Positions 48,268 through 60,692 of a stretch of DNA of 64,000 nt are shown here, in pieces; positions within the stretch are counted from its first letter, which is position 1; each line of letters begins with the position of its first letter. Under the pieces are notes generated by a model. The model was not told the DNA's origin and searched no databases. It saw only the letters and a list, made by a program, of their open reading frames with translations. The position numbers and the translations under genes were made by a program. This DNA comes from Platycnemis pennipes. Taxonomy: Eukaryota > Arthropoda > Insecta > Odonata > Platycnemididae. The stretch spans positions 104,879,027 through 104,943,026 of the forward strand of contig OW121856.1 in assembly GCA_933228895.1 (NCBI GenBank), given 5' to 3'.

Positions 48268-49511
48268 CGCGGAGAAAAAAACTTTGCTGAGGGTACCTAT
48301 TCTATGCTACCCCAGCAAAGTACGTTTGTCAATATAGTGACAGAAAAGCCTATTATTACCGTAGCAAATGCTATATGTTGGGCTCTATTCGTTTGCCGGG
48401 CAAATTACATAGGCTGACGGTACCATTACTACTGTTCCGCCAACAAATACGATTTGTCGGGGCGACAAACGTATTGGTCATTGCGCTATTCAGTTGTTCC
48501 TCAGTTACCTCATAATAATATACTCAATATAATAATCCTCAACAACTCTTCACACCACAGCACTAATGGGAATGCCTCAGCACAACATACTTCTCTCCAT
48601 TGGTCATTGTATGTGCATACAATGTATGGACATACAATGTACATTGTGTGGGTAGCTTTTTGGAGTAATTTATGCTGTAAAAATAGACTTTCAATTGCCA
48701 GCGTTTGCTACCAAAATGGTAATAATATGTACAGCACTATCAAACAATTAATCATCATGAACAGAAATATATTCGTTCGTTCCGTTTATTCGTTCCGTTA
48801 ATAAGATCGTTCCGTTAATAAGATCGTTCCGTTAATAAGATCGTTCCGTACGGATTCCGAGCGAATAAACGGAACGAACGAATATATTTCTGTTCATGAT
48901 GATTAATTGCTTCGTTTAAGTGCTTCGTATAAGAATATTTCATGAAATTGGTTTTTGGAGAGAAATTAAACATATTTCCCGAGCGTAACTTTAATTTAAC
49001 GTAACTTCCCGAGCTGAAAGTTTTTTTTTCACCCGTTTGGAAGATCTTCTCCCATTACCTCAGGAACGCATATTCGGTAGAACACTATATTATTTTCCAT
49101 AGACACGTTCCTGAGTAAACGGTAACGAACTCTACATAGGCAAAAACTTCGGAAAAATTTGTTAATAATCAGATATGCTCATCTCGCTCTGATGCACTTT
49201 CATTACAAACTAAGTAATCTCTAAGAATTAATTTCAACAGTTCTGTAGAAATGCAGCCATTTTATTTCACCCACAACACACAGTAAAACTGTTTAGTTCA
49301 GAGTTTCCGCTGGCAAGGTCATAGCTCGCCTATCAGGCGTATTTGTTGTCGTGACAAACGCAGGGGAACAAATGCCATTTGCTCCAGCCACCATTGAGCA
49401 TTTGTCATTCCAACGATTGGTTTGCTAGAGTGACATATGCTTTTGCTTTTAGGACAAATACCGAGTTAGCAAATGGGTTTTTGTACGGAGGACAAAATTA
49501 TTTTTTCCGTG
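48268..49511. mobile_element. TA-flanked DNA element with internal palindrome, 1.24 kb
   Basis: The left end CGCGGAGAAAAAAACTTTG matches the reverse complement of the right end, CACGGAAAAAATAATTTTG, over about 20 bp with several differences. TA flanks both ends (48266-48267, 49512-49513). Both subterminal zones are rich in GCAAATG, TTTGTC and GACAAA words, and a perfect 48-bp inverted repeat sits in the middle. No transposase ORF is present. A TA duplication would fit a Tc1/mariner-type or similar element, but a 2-bp duplication is weak evidence and the superfamily is open. Confidence 0.55.
48745..48909. repeat. Perfect 48-bp inverted repeat around a 17-bp tandem array
   Basis: 48745-48792 is the exact reverse complement of 48862-48909. 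The 69-base spacer holds the unit CGTTCCGTTAATAAGAT in tandem: three copies from 48791 to 48841, then a partial CGTTCCGTACGG that includes the self-complementary CCGTACGG. The inner part of the arm (TTCGTTCCGTTTATTCG) resembles the tandem unit, so array and arms may share an origin. Perfect arms suggest recent formation or ongoing correction. Confidence 0.9.
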
Positions 49512-49513
49512 TA

Positions 49514-52500
49514 CCTTGAGACCTCGGTGAACTTCGAAAAACTCATAGCCAGCGGTTTGACATTCATGTTCTTCAATGTTTCCGGAATTTTCTTACTTTT
49601 ATGTTTACCGCCCATGAGACATCAAGTTTAGCAATTTGCAACAAATTAGCCACTTAAACTATGCGCGTCTCTATTTTACTTGTAAGGAGGGAGGCATAAT
49701 GTGTGAAATTTTAATGCAAGAATCGTAGATAGATTAGTTAGCAAGGTAGGAGATGATCCAAATGGGAGGAGAAAAGCCGGTATCCAAATTCAGTCATTGA
49801 GGTAGAATATTAATGATAATGATCCCCTTGCATGTCAAAGCAATTTTCAGTTCCAACCCTCATTTTCTTGCTAGCGAGAGTGGATCGCGAACTTCCCAGC
49901 TAAATGACGTATCTGTCGAATTTTCAATGGCTTGTTTGGACTGTTGGAGTGATAAATCTCGAAGAGCTCTGCATGTCTCCCGTCTATAGCCAAAGGTGTG
50001 GTTTCATATCATCTTTACCAAAAAAATTATCGTGGTTTCCTTTAAAGTATGTAAGTAAGGAGTTATTTGGTAGTAGTTTGGAGAATTTTTTTAACTCTTA
50101 TAAAACCCTTTTCGATCCAGGATGCGTTTGACGTTTTAGCATATTGTTATCAAGCGTTATTTAAACTGGCGATGCAAACTCCGTTGTTAACACTGGGTTA
50201 TCAAAGTTTAGGCAAGTATTACTTCATCATTGAATTTGTCTTCATGTGGTTAAAAACATGAGTATTTCTTTCTTGTCCCCTACGCATTGATAATTATTTA
50301 CTCGCTCACCAAAAATTAAGTTCGAATAATTTTAATATATTCCGTAGTACAAGATTACTGTTGTGTATTATGACTTCCCGTGAAAAACTGTAGTAACTGA
50401 AACTTAACTGAAACTTGATAGTGGTGTTTCCGTGTATCTAGATGATCAAGTGACTTATAGCCTCTAATGTAAGAATTACGGCGATTTACATTCTTAGATT
50501 ACTTTCGTGTGTCTCTTCAAAATAAAGCTGTTAAGATTTTGCCTTTCATCGCGTCTTTTGTTCCATATGATACCCATGTAGTTCGATAAAAAAAATCTTT
50601 ATCGTCCTAGTTCCACGTTAACCTTGAATCTAATCTGGGTATATGTCTGGAACGTTTGCTTGTTTGCCTGTTAGTGTATTGAGGCGACTCGAATGAATGT
50701 CATGTCGTCCAGCAGTCTCGAGTTCCTGGCAGTCAATCGCCGAATCTTTACCACAGTATTACTTAAATTACCTGGAGTAAGAATATGGCGGCTCATTTTT
50801 GCATGTCTATCGGTAGTGAAGAAATGAAGACGCGAACGAAGTGCCTCCCGCTTCATATTTGTAAAGTTTTCTGATTGACCATCGAACAATTGTTCCTCGT
50901 GTTCCTTGTTCCAGGGGTGGTAATTCCATTTGTGCATAATTAATTCCTTGCATCTTTCTTATGAGAAAAGGGAAAAGTTTCACCTTCTTCAACAATAGCT
51001 TTATATTTCAAAATTAAATTATTTAAAAAAAGGAAAAATTTTCACCTTCTGCCCTACTTTTTTCACGTATCTCCTCGGAAATCACGTAGGCTTTAGAGCG
51101 AGATTGAGCGTTGCACAAACAAAAATAATTAATCTCAGCGTTCTGTTTTTATGACTATCTAATTCGTTATTTCGTTGAAGGATGAGATAGTCAAATGTAC
51201 CCCCTGACTCGTCACAATTTGCGGTTGGTCAGTGAATTACTCCCAGTACATTTTTGGACCAGAAACTTCGGGATTGTTAAGAAAAAAAAATATATTCGTT
51301 GGTTATCTCGTAGCTGTTGGATGGTCGGGCGATGATCAATTCATGTCGGAGTTATCGCGCACGTGAAGCTGTTAACTTTGCCGTGGTGGTGATCTACATA
51401 TTTATTTCGTGTTGGCTGTCGTGTGGATGGATGTTTGGTATCGTTTATGAGGTCGGAGCGCCCTGATCCTTCGCGGCAGTCAATGGCAAATGCGGTAAAC
51501 ACTATGGTCCTGGCTCCTTCATCGGGTTTCCTGTTCAGTCGGATCTAGTTGGGCAGTTGAGCGCTCGAACCTACGGCCTGACGAATGCGGTCGATGACTT
51601 AAACGGCTTAAAACGGGAAGCGACGAAGCCCCACGTGGAAGCGTCTCGTGCATATTTGCGGTCTACATGCGGGGAACGTCTCACACGTACAAGTGATGTA
51701 TGGGCAATCGCTATCGATGGCAATGTGTGCTTGATAGTTTTTCGTATGGCCTCGATGTTTAAATATTGCGGTCGAATTAGCTTATGTATGCCATTCCTAG
51801 CTTGCGTGACTTGTCTCTCTTGCTTATCAGTGAGATAGGGCTGATGGCATTGGTGACACTTGACCTGTGGATGGTTTTTTGCGGTAATTAGGCTGTGTGA
51901 AGTTTTTTCTTTATATATCCCCGCTCATAATCTTCGTTCTCTTTACCAATGCGATTTATTTCACGTGAATGTCTTACTTAATAAGTATCATTTGCCGTTA
52001 AATGCTAGGTGTGTCTTTCTTGTCATGCTTGCCTCCGTCTTGTCTCTCTTCGCATGAGCTGATTGAGATTCCTAGGGCTTCGTTCAGACTAAGCTATGAA
52101 TTAATTATTGACGTTTATGAATAGTAAATATTTGATTTTTTTTGCTTGAAAATGTTCTCACTAAATATCGGCTATTTTTGTTCGTATCCAACAATATTTC
52201 GCTCTGGCATCACGTTTTATATTTTGTTCCTGTAGTTTGGTTTTGCTTTCCTGTGTCTGGAGGGAAAAAAAAGGAGGAGGAAATAATATTTATGCCCGAG
52301 TCATATTTTTCCCATTTACGTAGCGATATTTTGTAATTTGACAGTCTCAGTGTTTACCGACATACTTCATATCCAACATCCTGGCTGTGGACGCCATCCA
52401 ATTTTGTCTTGAGGACTGCCGTTATCGTATGAATCTAAGTGAACAATTGAGATTCTGGAGTCATTTTTTATTTACTTTGTATATTTTTTTATATTTTATT

Positions 52501-55219
52501 TTACTTTATATATTTACAATTTAAATTTTTTTATATAAGGTCTCGTCGCGTTTGTGAATCCCCTTTCATTTGGTAGTTACAGGAAGTAATATATGCCGTT
52601 ATCTTTCTCCCGTCTGGATCTTGGGCATAAGTTCTGCATCATCTCCTTCCGCGAATTCCCTCAAAGAAGGGATTCTAGTGTTTCCCCGGAACCCCCGTCC
52701 TCCCAGATAAGGCCACGTTTGTGTGCCCCCCCCCCCCCCCCCCCCCCACTCGGAGTGGCAAACTCTGGGTCCGCCCTTTCCTCTCGTTTCTCTTTTCCTG
52801 AGCCCTGATGAACTTGCCGCGGCATCCACTTATCGCGACATCCTGTTTGCACCGCCCTCTATCTGTACACACCCACAAAAGCGGGCGCCGCCGGTTAATG
52901 AATCTGACTTTATATTCTCTCGCCCAGCGCGACCATAACAAGGTCATCCCCAGCGCCAGCCTGCGAGGATTGCTTGAATTTGGTTCGCGAAGCCTTTGAA
53001 AAGTGTCCTTCCTCTGTTATTCCTCGGCCGTTAACGACATAAACTTGGTGGTAGAATTTGTGGCCCCAATAAATACAATTGCTTCGCACAGCATGAGGTG
53101 AAGGAAAGGGGCCAAAACAGGGATGAGGTGGTGCTGTTCTCAGAATGTTTTTTGGGAATTGAGTTTGCGTTAGAAAACTCGTGATTGGTGAACTATGAGT
53201 ATTTGCAAATGTAATGATTATCTTGATATGCATACTTAAGGAAATTATCGGCGGTCGAGAATTGATTAAACCCTTCAACCGGGGATAATTTTTGGAATGC
53301 CTGTAAAGAGGGTCATGTCAGTTTCCTTGTTGGAAAGTTTAATTTGACAGATGCCGTAAGTACATAGTTTGCAGAGTTCTAAATATCAAAGTGAAATAAT
53401 CTCTTTCCTCTATAGTTCTCTTGATCTAGGAGAAATTGTTCACAGCAGTCGAGTTTGACTCCGGTTACATGAGACGATGTGAGCCCGCGTTAGTCTTGAG
53501 TTTACGATGTGTGAGCTAATTCAAGTGCATCTAAACTTCAGTTGTGCTTAAAGCTTTTCTCGTCCTAATACCGTAGTATTTTCGTGTCCAGTTTACATTT
53601 GCCGCTCATAATGAACAGAGTCATCCTGCTGATTGTGCAATGTTGCGCTTTCAGTTTCTGGGTCTTGAGCTCTGATGCTTCTTTTTTTAACCGGCTGGCC
53701 TGTAGTGCGTGTCGGTCCTTGTCAAATTATCGTGTTTTACTGCTCCCGAAAGTTATCTGGACCGGTTTCATCTCTCCGTGTCCTTGTGCCCGAAAAGTTG
53801 CCCTAGCTTTTTTTTCCTTTCAATTGGTATTCGCCGTTGATGGACGCGAAGCCCCGTTTCTCTTCCTTGGAGAGGGAAGCCCAATGCCCGTCGCCTGCCT
53901 ATCATCTATTTACTGTGCTAGCGATCGTCAGGCGACTCACTATAGAGACGGACACCGTTACGTTCATTCGAAATACGAGCATGGCAGGCCAGGCGAAGCT
54001 CTTCCTAAAACTGATCATAGAATCAATATGGTAAACTTTGGCCATGCCATTGTCTTGCTCTGCCCTAGAGAACCACAGAGTTTGATTTGATTGCATACGA
54101 ACTGACGCGAACATCAAACGAAAGTTGAGCACTAACGAGTTTCCCATAGGTCTAACAGCATCCTTACATGCATCATACCCCCGGCGAGTGGCGTCGTCAT
54201 TCATTTCACCCTATTCCCGTCCTTCAGCAGTTGTGTTGTATTTGATCGTTTTGCATGCTATGGAGTGAAAGCGATGAAATGCAACACGGTCGCAGAGAGC
54301 AGCCGTCTATTGACACCGAATTGCGAGTTACAGGTTGGCTGTTAAAAGTTGGAATTGAGGACACAGGCTGACTGCATAAGAGAGAGCGCCACCCTATCCA
54401 AATTCGTTTACCTCATACGACAATTGCCAGGGTTTTATGATGCAATGGATTCAATCGTTTGCATTATTAACTAATGTAAGATTCAGAAAATGTATATTAA
54501 TACTGTCATTCTCAGCATTTTCATGTCAGTCAGATTCAGTCGACAACAATTAACCCTGTTTTGTTCCTTCACGTGCCTACTGTCTTGGTTTTATCCTTTT
54601 CATGGGCATGCGTCATCTGACGTTACTTTTCACTCCTAGGCACTTATTCGATGAAGCTAACATTAAGCTGCCTTCACATTCTTCTTCGTTTTACCTTTCA
54701 TCTCGGACTTCCATATTCTCAGAGAAGGTAGTATCACTCAGGTCCATTACATTCTGTTAGCAGCGAATCGCAAAACTATAGCTAAATTCAAACAAAAAAT
54801 GTCAGCAATTAGCAAAAAGCTGCAGCATTTTGATACTATTTTAACTAGGTATCTCGTCTCCAGTCACATCGCCAGGAAATGAGCAAAATGTTCCGGAGCT
54901 TGCCCTTCATTTTTTTATTCCCTGCTTAATAATTTATATTTGATGAATGAGGTCATGAGATTTTGAGATGACGTAATGAGATATTTATCATATCTCATGA
55001 CGTGTCCAAAGAATGAGTTTCCTCTTCTAATGGTATTTAATAATTAAATAGCTTAAATATAATGCATCCATTAATATCTATCAAAACTGAAATCTAATAG
55101 TTTAATATAATGTCGGAGGACATGTTTCGAGTTTTTTTTTGATTGACTCATCTGCCCTTCCCCGATTTGCGTTTTGTATGCTACATATTTATTGAATTGC
55201 TATCTCGAACTGGGACGAA
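49514..55219. other. Intron-like sequence with one CpG-richer patch
   Basis: No gene is supported. A GC-richer patch at about 52590-52890 contains an uninterrupted run of 22 C (52726-52747). ORFs such as 51557-51838 and 53584-54090 have no recognisable motifs. An AT-rich low-complexity stretch lies at 52460-52540, and a small inverted repeat around ATGAGATAT/ATATCTCAT near 54978-55003. Confidence 0.45.
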
Positions 55220-55345
55220 TCTACATCTACACGATACCCTGCAAGCCACCGCTAGGGTGTGTGGCAGGGGGTGAAGGTCACCAAGCATGCACTACTAGCA
55301 TGCAAGCAAGCAACTAAAGGGTCTCATGCAACTAGATTGTTAGTA
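55220..55345 (-). mobile_element. 3' end of a CR1/L2-like LINE (second subfamily)
   Basis: The text CTACATCTACACGATACCCT, GCAAGCCACCGCTAGGG, GTGTGGCAGGGGGTGAAGG and CCAAGCATGCACTA is the reverse complement of a LINE 3' untranslated end like those at 33.7, 41.6 and 46.6 kb, but with a distinct CGATACC variant shared with 36.7 kb and partly with 28.0 kb. The boundary on the right is uncertain. No reverse transcriptase is readable. Confidence 0.75.
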
Positions 55346-57010
55346 TCTATAGTATTTGAGGGGTTAATACATGCATCATGCACTACAGAATACTCTAAAA
55401 TATTTCCCCTATCTATCCCTTTCCTATGCTGCCTATTCTGTTCTCTTACAACGAATGTCGACGAATGTCTCTACGAAATCGACAAAACACAAAATACATA
55501 TCAGTTCGTACCGCGAGGTCACAGTTTCCGGGTACCTTCGTATCGATGGAATTTGTAAACTTTATTTTACCCACAAGTTCAATAATTCTGTAAAATGACC
55601 TCTAATTTAGTAATTCTGGTGCAGTTTCTCTTGCATAAGATATTTTCTCAGCCTTCGAGTGAAAATTTTCTTGAATGAATCGCACATATGTATGGCATTT
55701 AAAGGTACTCTGCGGTGCTTCTATCGTGGGAATCATGCCGGATTAATATGCGGCTTAGGCATACAAGTTTAAACCGGAAGCTCTGATTCATTGACCGCTG
55801 TTGTATTCCAAATATTTCAGTGTGAAAATTGTTCTGTTTAATGGAAAACGATATTTATACTGAACTCTTCAGAGTGGACCCGAGTGGGTCAAATTTTGCA
55901 TCGTACCTTTCGTGTGCCAGAGTTATCGGGAAAATAATCGGCGGAACTAGCATGAAAAATGTCCCGTGAATAAAATAACCTCAAGGAACTTTACTCAACG
56001 CAATGTTTGGATTTGTGAAAATGAGGCGATATTTGTATTTTAAGTGCAGTCAGTTGTCACAAAATACTCCTTGCATAGTGTAGCTATTTCGCATAAAAAC
56101 CCCTCACGTTTCTCGTCGACTATTTGTTCTTAAATGTTTTCATTTTAATGTTGCCTTTGGTCGTGTGTGGTTCTTTGTGACATTTCTAATTGTTGATGTG
56201 GGGAATTCACTGAATTTTCCCGGAAAGGGAAATTTGAGTGTCGGCGAAAAGAAGTATTTCCGATTGTAAGGCCCTTGCTTGTGGTAGAGAGAGGTCTCCC
56301 GTTGCCAAAGCAGGGACGGTTCTCCTCCGTGAGGGGTGAGCCCGTGTCTAAAGGGGAATATAAGGCTTCCGAAACTTGTGTGGGCGTCGCAGGAGGGTTT
56401 GCGGGGCGAGGTAGCCCCTATTTTATTCCACTTCCCACCCCCTCCGCTAACTCACTCTTGGAAGCCTTTTTTAGTGTTTGCCCGGGATTGGTTTTTCGTT
56501 GTGGGTGTGGCAAGGCGCGAGGGGGAGGGGGAGGTGCGTTGGCTGTTGTGGGGTTTAGCTGTTGGATTTTACTCAGCCTTTAAAGGCTCGAAGCCAATGC
56601 GTCCCGTAATAGGATGTGACATAAGTATTTATGCCAGTTTAGGGTTGCTCAGGCTTCGTAAGCACGTAAAACATGTGCAGACATTTTAACTCCTGCACAC
56701 GTTCCGCGGCCCAAATATTTTAATAACTTTTCTGCACCCACTCTCACCGGAGTTTGCCTACTGAAGTGGGCTTATTAAAGAAATACTTGTACTATTCCCT
56801 ACCACGCTTTTTCTTTAGCGTATTATGTCGGTCGGGTTTCTACTTTCCTAGGTTTGTAATGGTCCTGACTTTATTTTAGGGGAGTTGATGAAATCGTTCT
56901 CATGTATCGTGCTATTTTGTCTTGTACCCGAAAGCGAAAGTATCGACTCGTATACCAAACCATCCTCGTGAGTATATTTCGAATGTTTCTTGTAAAACCC
57001 GTACTTGACC
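55346..57010. other. Intron-like sequence with a G-rich patch
   Basis: AT-rich DNA except for a GC-richer patch at about 56270-56560. The ORFs in that patch (102 and 117 codons) overlap in two frames and lack domains. Nothing else is recognised. Confidence 0.4.
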
Positions 57011-58540
57011 TTTAATGTAATCATCAATCCTCAGATTGGTTTGACGCAGCTCTCCACTGAGTTCTTTTATCGGCTAATCTCTTCATAGTTACGTATTTCT
57101 TCTCTTTCACATCCTTCATCACTTGTTCCATATATCTCACTCGAGGCCTTCCCTTGCCATTCTTCCCATCCACTAGACCTTTACGATTGTCTCTATAATG
57201 CCATCGTGCCTTAAGATATGGCCGATTAGGTTATCCAGATTTCTTCTTAGAGTTTTCAGCAGGCTTCTCTTTTCTCCCACTCTTCTTAAGACTTCTTCGT
57301 TTGTCACTCGGTCGATCCATTTTATCTTCGGCATTCTTCGGTATCACCGTATTTCGAATGCTTCCACCCTTTTCTTCTCCGCTGCAGTCATCGCCCATGC
57401 CTAAATCAGTCATCGCTGCCGTAAAGAAACATGCTCCAGATGTACGTCCTGATGAATTATTCTCTTACTTCTATGCTTGTATTTCCAGATGTAAGTTGAC
57501 TCATCTTTTGGTGGAATGCCCTCTTTGCCTGAGCTATTCTACTGACTGTTTCTTTCTTGCTTCGTCCATCGTTAGTTACTCGGCTTCCCAGGTAGCAGAA
57601 CTCTTTCACCTCTTGCAGTATTTGCTTCCCTAGTTTAAGGTTGGTTTTTGCCTCTTCTCTTTTGCTTCACACCAGTATCTTAGTCTTCTTCTTATTGTTC
57701 TTCAGATGGTATCTGGCCATTGTCCTTCCCATGGTTATTAGAGTCTTATTCAGACCCTTCTCTGTCTCTGCTACTAGTGCTATGTCATCGCAGAATGCTA
57801 ATTTTTTCACCGTGGATGTGCACTCCAGAAGACTTCTCTTTCATTTCGGTGATAGCTCTCTCGATGTAAACATTGAAAATTACGGGAGACAGTGCACAAC
57901 CTTGTTTCACTCCTTTCTTTATTCTCGCTTCTTCACAGCTGGGTCCAGATTTAACGACAGCTACTTGGTTTTCATACAAACTGTATATAACTCTTCGATC
58001 ATTGTACGACACACCAATTCCTTTCAGAATATCAACCATTGAATTTCAATCCACGTTGTAAAAAGCATTCTCTAGATCCACGAATGCAATGAACGTCGGT
58101 TTGTTCTCCATTCTCTTCTCTATGAGCAGCCTAAGGGCCAGTATTGCTTCTCTTGTACCCTTACTTTTCCTGAATCCAAATTGATCTTCATCCAGAAACT
58201 CGTCAGCTTTATGTTCTATTCTTCTGTAGATGAACCTTGCCAATATCTTCGGTGCGTGTGTTGTAAGGCTTATAGTCCTAAAATTTTCGCATTTCTCCGC
58301 TCTCCTCGTTTTTGGAATAGGAATGATGATGTTTTTCTTGCAGTCTATTGGTATTTCTCCTCTTGAGTACATGTCGCAGATGGTTTGGTGGGTTAATGTG
58401 TTCTCTCCTGCATTTTTAATTAGTTCTGCAGGAACATCATCAATGCCAGAAGCCTTATTCATCCGAAGGTCCCTTACTGCATCGTCGAATTCCAATCTTA
58501 ATATTGATGCTTGAATGTAATATTTTTGGAAATTGGAAGG
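57011..58540 (-). pseudogene. RTE-like LINE, 5'-truncated and broken reverse transcriptase
   Basis: Minus-strand reading from 58495 gives the fingers and palm of a non-LTR reverse transcriptase: NKASGIDDVPAELIKNAGE, IIIPIPKTRRAEKCENFRTI, DEDQFGFRKSKGTREAIL and AFVDLENAF. An in-frame TGA at about 58044 replaces what is likely a Trp codon. The frame continues with KGVKQGCALSPVIFNVYIE and then breaks at about 57790, where bases are missing at the catalytic motif, leaving only DDIALVAE in a shifted frame. Further downstream are WIDRVTNEEVLRRVGEK, LIGHILRHD, a stop and frameshift, then WRAASNQSED and a 3' end reading TGATTACATTAAAGG. It cannot encode an active enzyme. RTE-like is my assignment from memory of the family. 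Confidence 0.85.
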
Positions 58541-60362
58541 TAGTGTTCTCGCTTGGTTTCCCCCTTAGCGTTTGCCTGTATGAGGCTATCTTCTGCATTT
58601 CAAAATATATATTTATGTAAGTAGTCCTTCATCTGAAGCCAGAATCTTCAAAATATCGTTCGGGTTCATCGGCTCCAGCTTTCCTGAATCACACGATTGA
58701 GAAAACTGTCGCAGTCCCAGACGGAATCAATAGCTTGCTAAATATCGATGCTCTTCTCACTATCGGCCTCAATTCCTTTCTTCTTCTTCACCGCGCTGCA
58801 TGTCGCCCTGATTACGCACTACTTTCAGGCCTTCATATCAATCACATTAAGGCTCATGGGAGCCTGGTGCAACTCTCTCCTTCTTTGCTAAGTCTTTTCA
58901 TTCACTATCTTCCTGGCACGCTAGTTAATAGTTCCCTTGTGTTTCCTCGTACCCTGGGCTAGGATGGAAATAGTAGGGCGGTTTTTGTAAAAGAATGTCG
59001 TTCATGTGCCTGGGGTCACCGTAATAGCTAATAGTTCCACAACTTAATCAATAATCTCCAAATACATTGAATTTTAAGGTAATTTGACCAAACAAGTTTT
59101 GTTAACATTTGAGTTGAAAAGGGAAAGGTTCCCACTAAGAAAACTTCGGATAATGTTGTCTATCGCCAGTGTTTGAATGACCAATTTGTAGCCGTTCCTC
59201 CCCTCAACCTATCGCGAACAGAATGCTAGGATGAGAAATACAATACTGAAGGATCAAGAGGCTTTCCCTCATGGTTTTGTGAGGATTTGTGATAGCATAG
59301 ACCATAATGTTCGAATAATGCGGATTCAAAGAAAAAAACTTGATATCGGTTATCTGCGTTTATATTCTAGGTAAGGCTTCCCTTCGTTTTGGCTTCCTGA
59401 AAATGAGGGCGCTAAGTGTAAACCTATTCTTGCTTTAGGAGTGCATCCATCTCTTTGCTTGGGCTGGAGGAAAAAAGCTGTAGGTGATAGCAGCCTTTAA
59501 CTATCCGTGGGCGTGTGAAAAAAGAGCAGCCCCGTGGCAGGTGCTTCCTTCACTATTTCAGCTTCGCTGCCTTCGCTATTTTATTTCAGAGATGTGGTTA
59601 CATCTCTGTAAATAAGCCGGTATTATCGCCAAGATTTGTTGAGATTCAATTAACTACCCGGCCTTCTATACCTTATGTGTTTTTGATGCTATAGATTTAT
59701 TTTCAGCAATAAATTGTTTCTACACCGGAATGTTCAATGATGCTTTTCATGTTGTAGCCGATGGGTTCTCTATTGTGTGTGCACGTTCATTACTCTTCTG
59801 ATTGAAAATACTGAAGGGGAGTTTTCGTCCGTCCATGTGACATGTTCTCGTTTATGTTGAATCGGCTTACTGCTTTAATATTTTTCGTATTTCTTCCGTG
59901 GGATGATACCTAGTGCTTGCACAAAGGTAAGTTGGTAGGTATCGTCTGTAATTTGGCTTTATATGTGCTGTTCTCTCGAAAAGGTTTATCCTCCTCTCTC
60001 TTTTCTTTTATGGCTCCGAAGTCCATCGCTATCTTCCTGCGCGCGTCAGACGAATTGTCGGTATCGACTTTTTTTTCTCTTATTGTCACCTTTATCTCTC
60101 CCTCTCATGAGCTCGAGGAGTGGGGGGAGAGCGGTGGGTAACAGCCAGCCGAAGCCATTTAGATGCCATGTGGCAGTGCTGGTGTAAGTAACTCTTGCGT
60201 CCGAAGGTGTCATCTGTGTAATGTAACCATTCTTGCCGTTTCAATACATCTTACTGACCCGATTTGGGTCTTCTATGCTTTGGTAGTGGTTTCGCTAGTG
60301 TGTAGGTGCATTGTGTTTGTATCCGCGCCTTCATGTGTCACGTGTGCCTAGCGCTTAAATGT
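58541..60362. other. Intron-like sequence before exon B
   Basis: AT-rich DNA with a 9-bp hairpin at about 59586-59608 (CAGAGATGT/ACATCTCTG). No gene or mobile-element boundary was recognised. Confidence 0.45.
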
Positions 60363-60692
60363 TCAGAAGTTGCTGTAGGTCACTGCTTTCTGTGCCGTGG
60401 GAGAGAGGACAGCGGGTGTGACCGTCTTTGAGTGGTGATTGATCACGTGTCGCATCGAAGTGGACCGTGCATCGCCTCCCCTGTGACGATGCCATTTCCG
60501 TCGCCTCCCCCGGATGTGAGCGGAACGTCTCTCTCGTGCTCTCCGTCCGCTGCCTTTGCCGTCCGCCCCCTCCCCAGTGGTCTCCAACCCGTGGGTGATT
60601 TCTCGTTGCCTTCCAGTCGAAGCGGCTGATGCCGCGGCTGTAGCGAGGCCCAAGGAGGGACGGCGAAGAGGAGCGGTCGCTGGCCGCCGGTG
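60363..60692 (+). promoter_or_regulatory. CpG-rich promoter / 5' leader region of exon B
   Basis: CpG density rises at about 60430 and stays high through exon B. Directly upstream of the exon B start lies a minimal upstream ORF, ATG CCG CGG CTG TAG at 60629-60643, overlapping by one base the in-frame stop TGA (60627-60629) that closes the exon B frame. If present in the mRNA, this four-codon ORF ends 49 bases before the main ATG and could limit its translation. No TATA box is apparent. Confidence 0.45.

Noticed and set aside
48791..48849. CRISPR-like array
   Set aside because: The 17-bp units are directly tandem with no spacers, and the genome is clearly eukaryotic.
53584..54090. 168-codon + strand ORF beginning with a hydrophobic stretch
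   Set aside because: The hydrophobic start could mimic a signal peptide, but the rest is not coherent and another ORF overlaps it.
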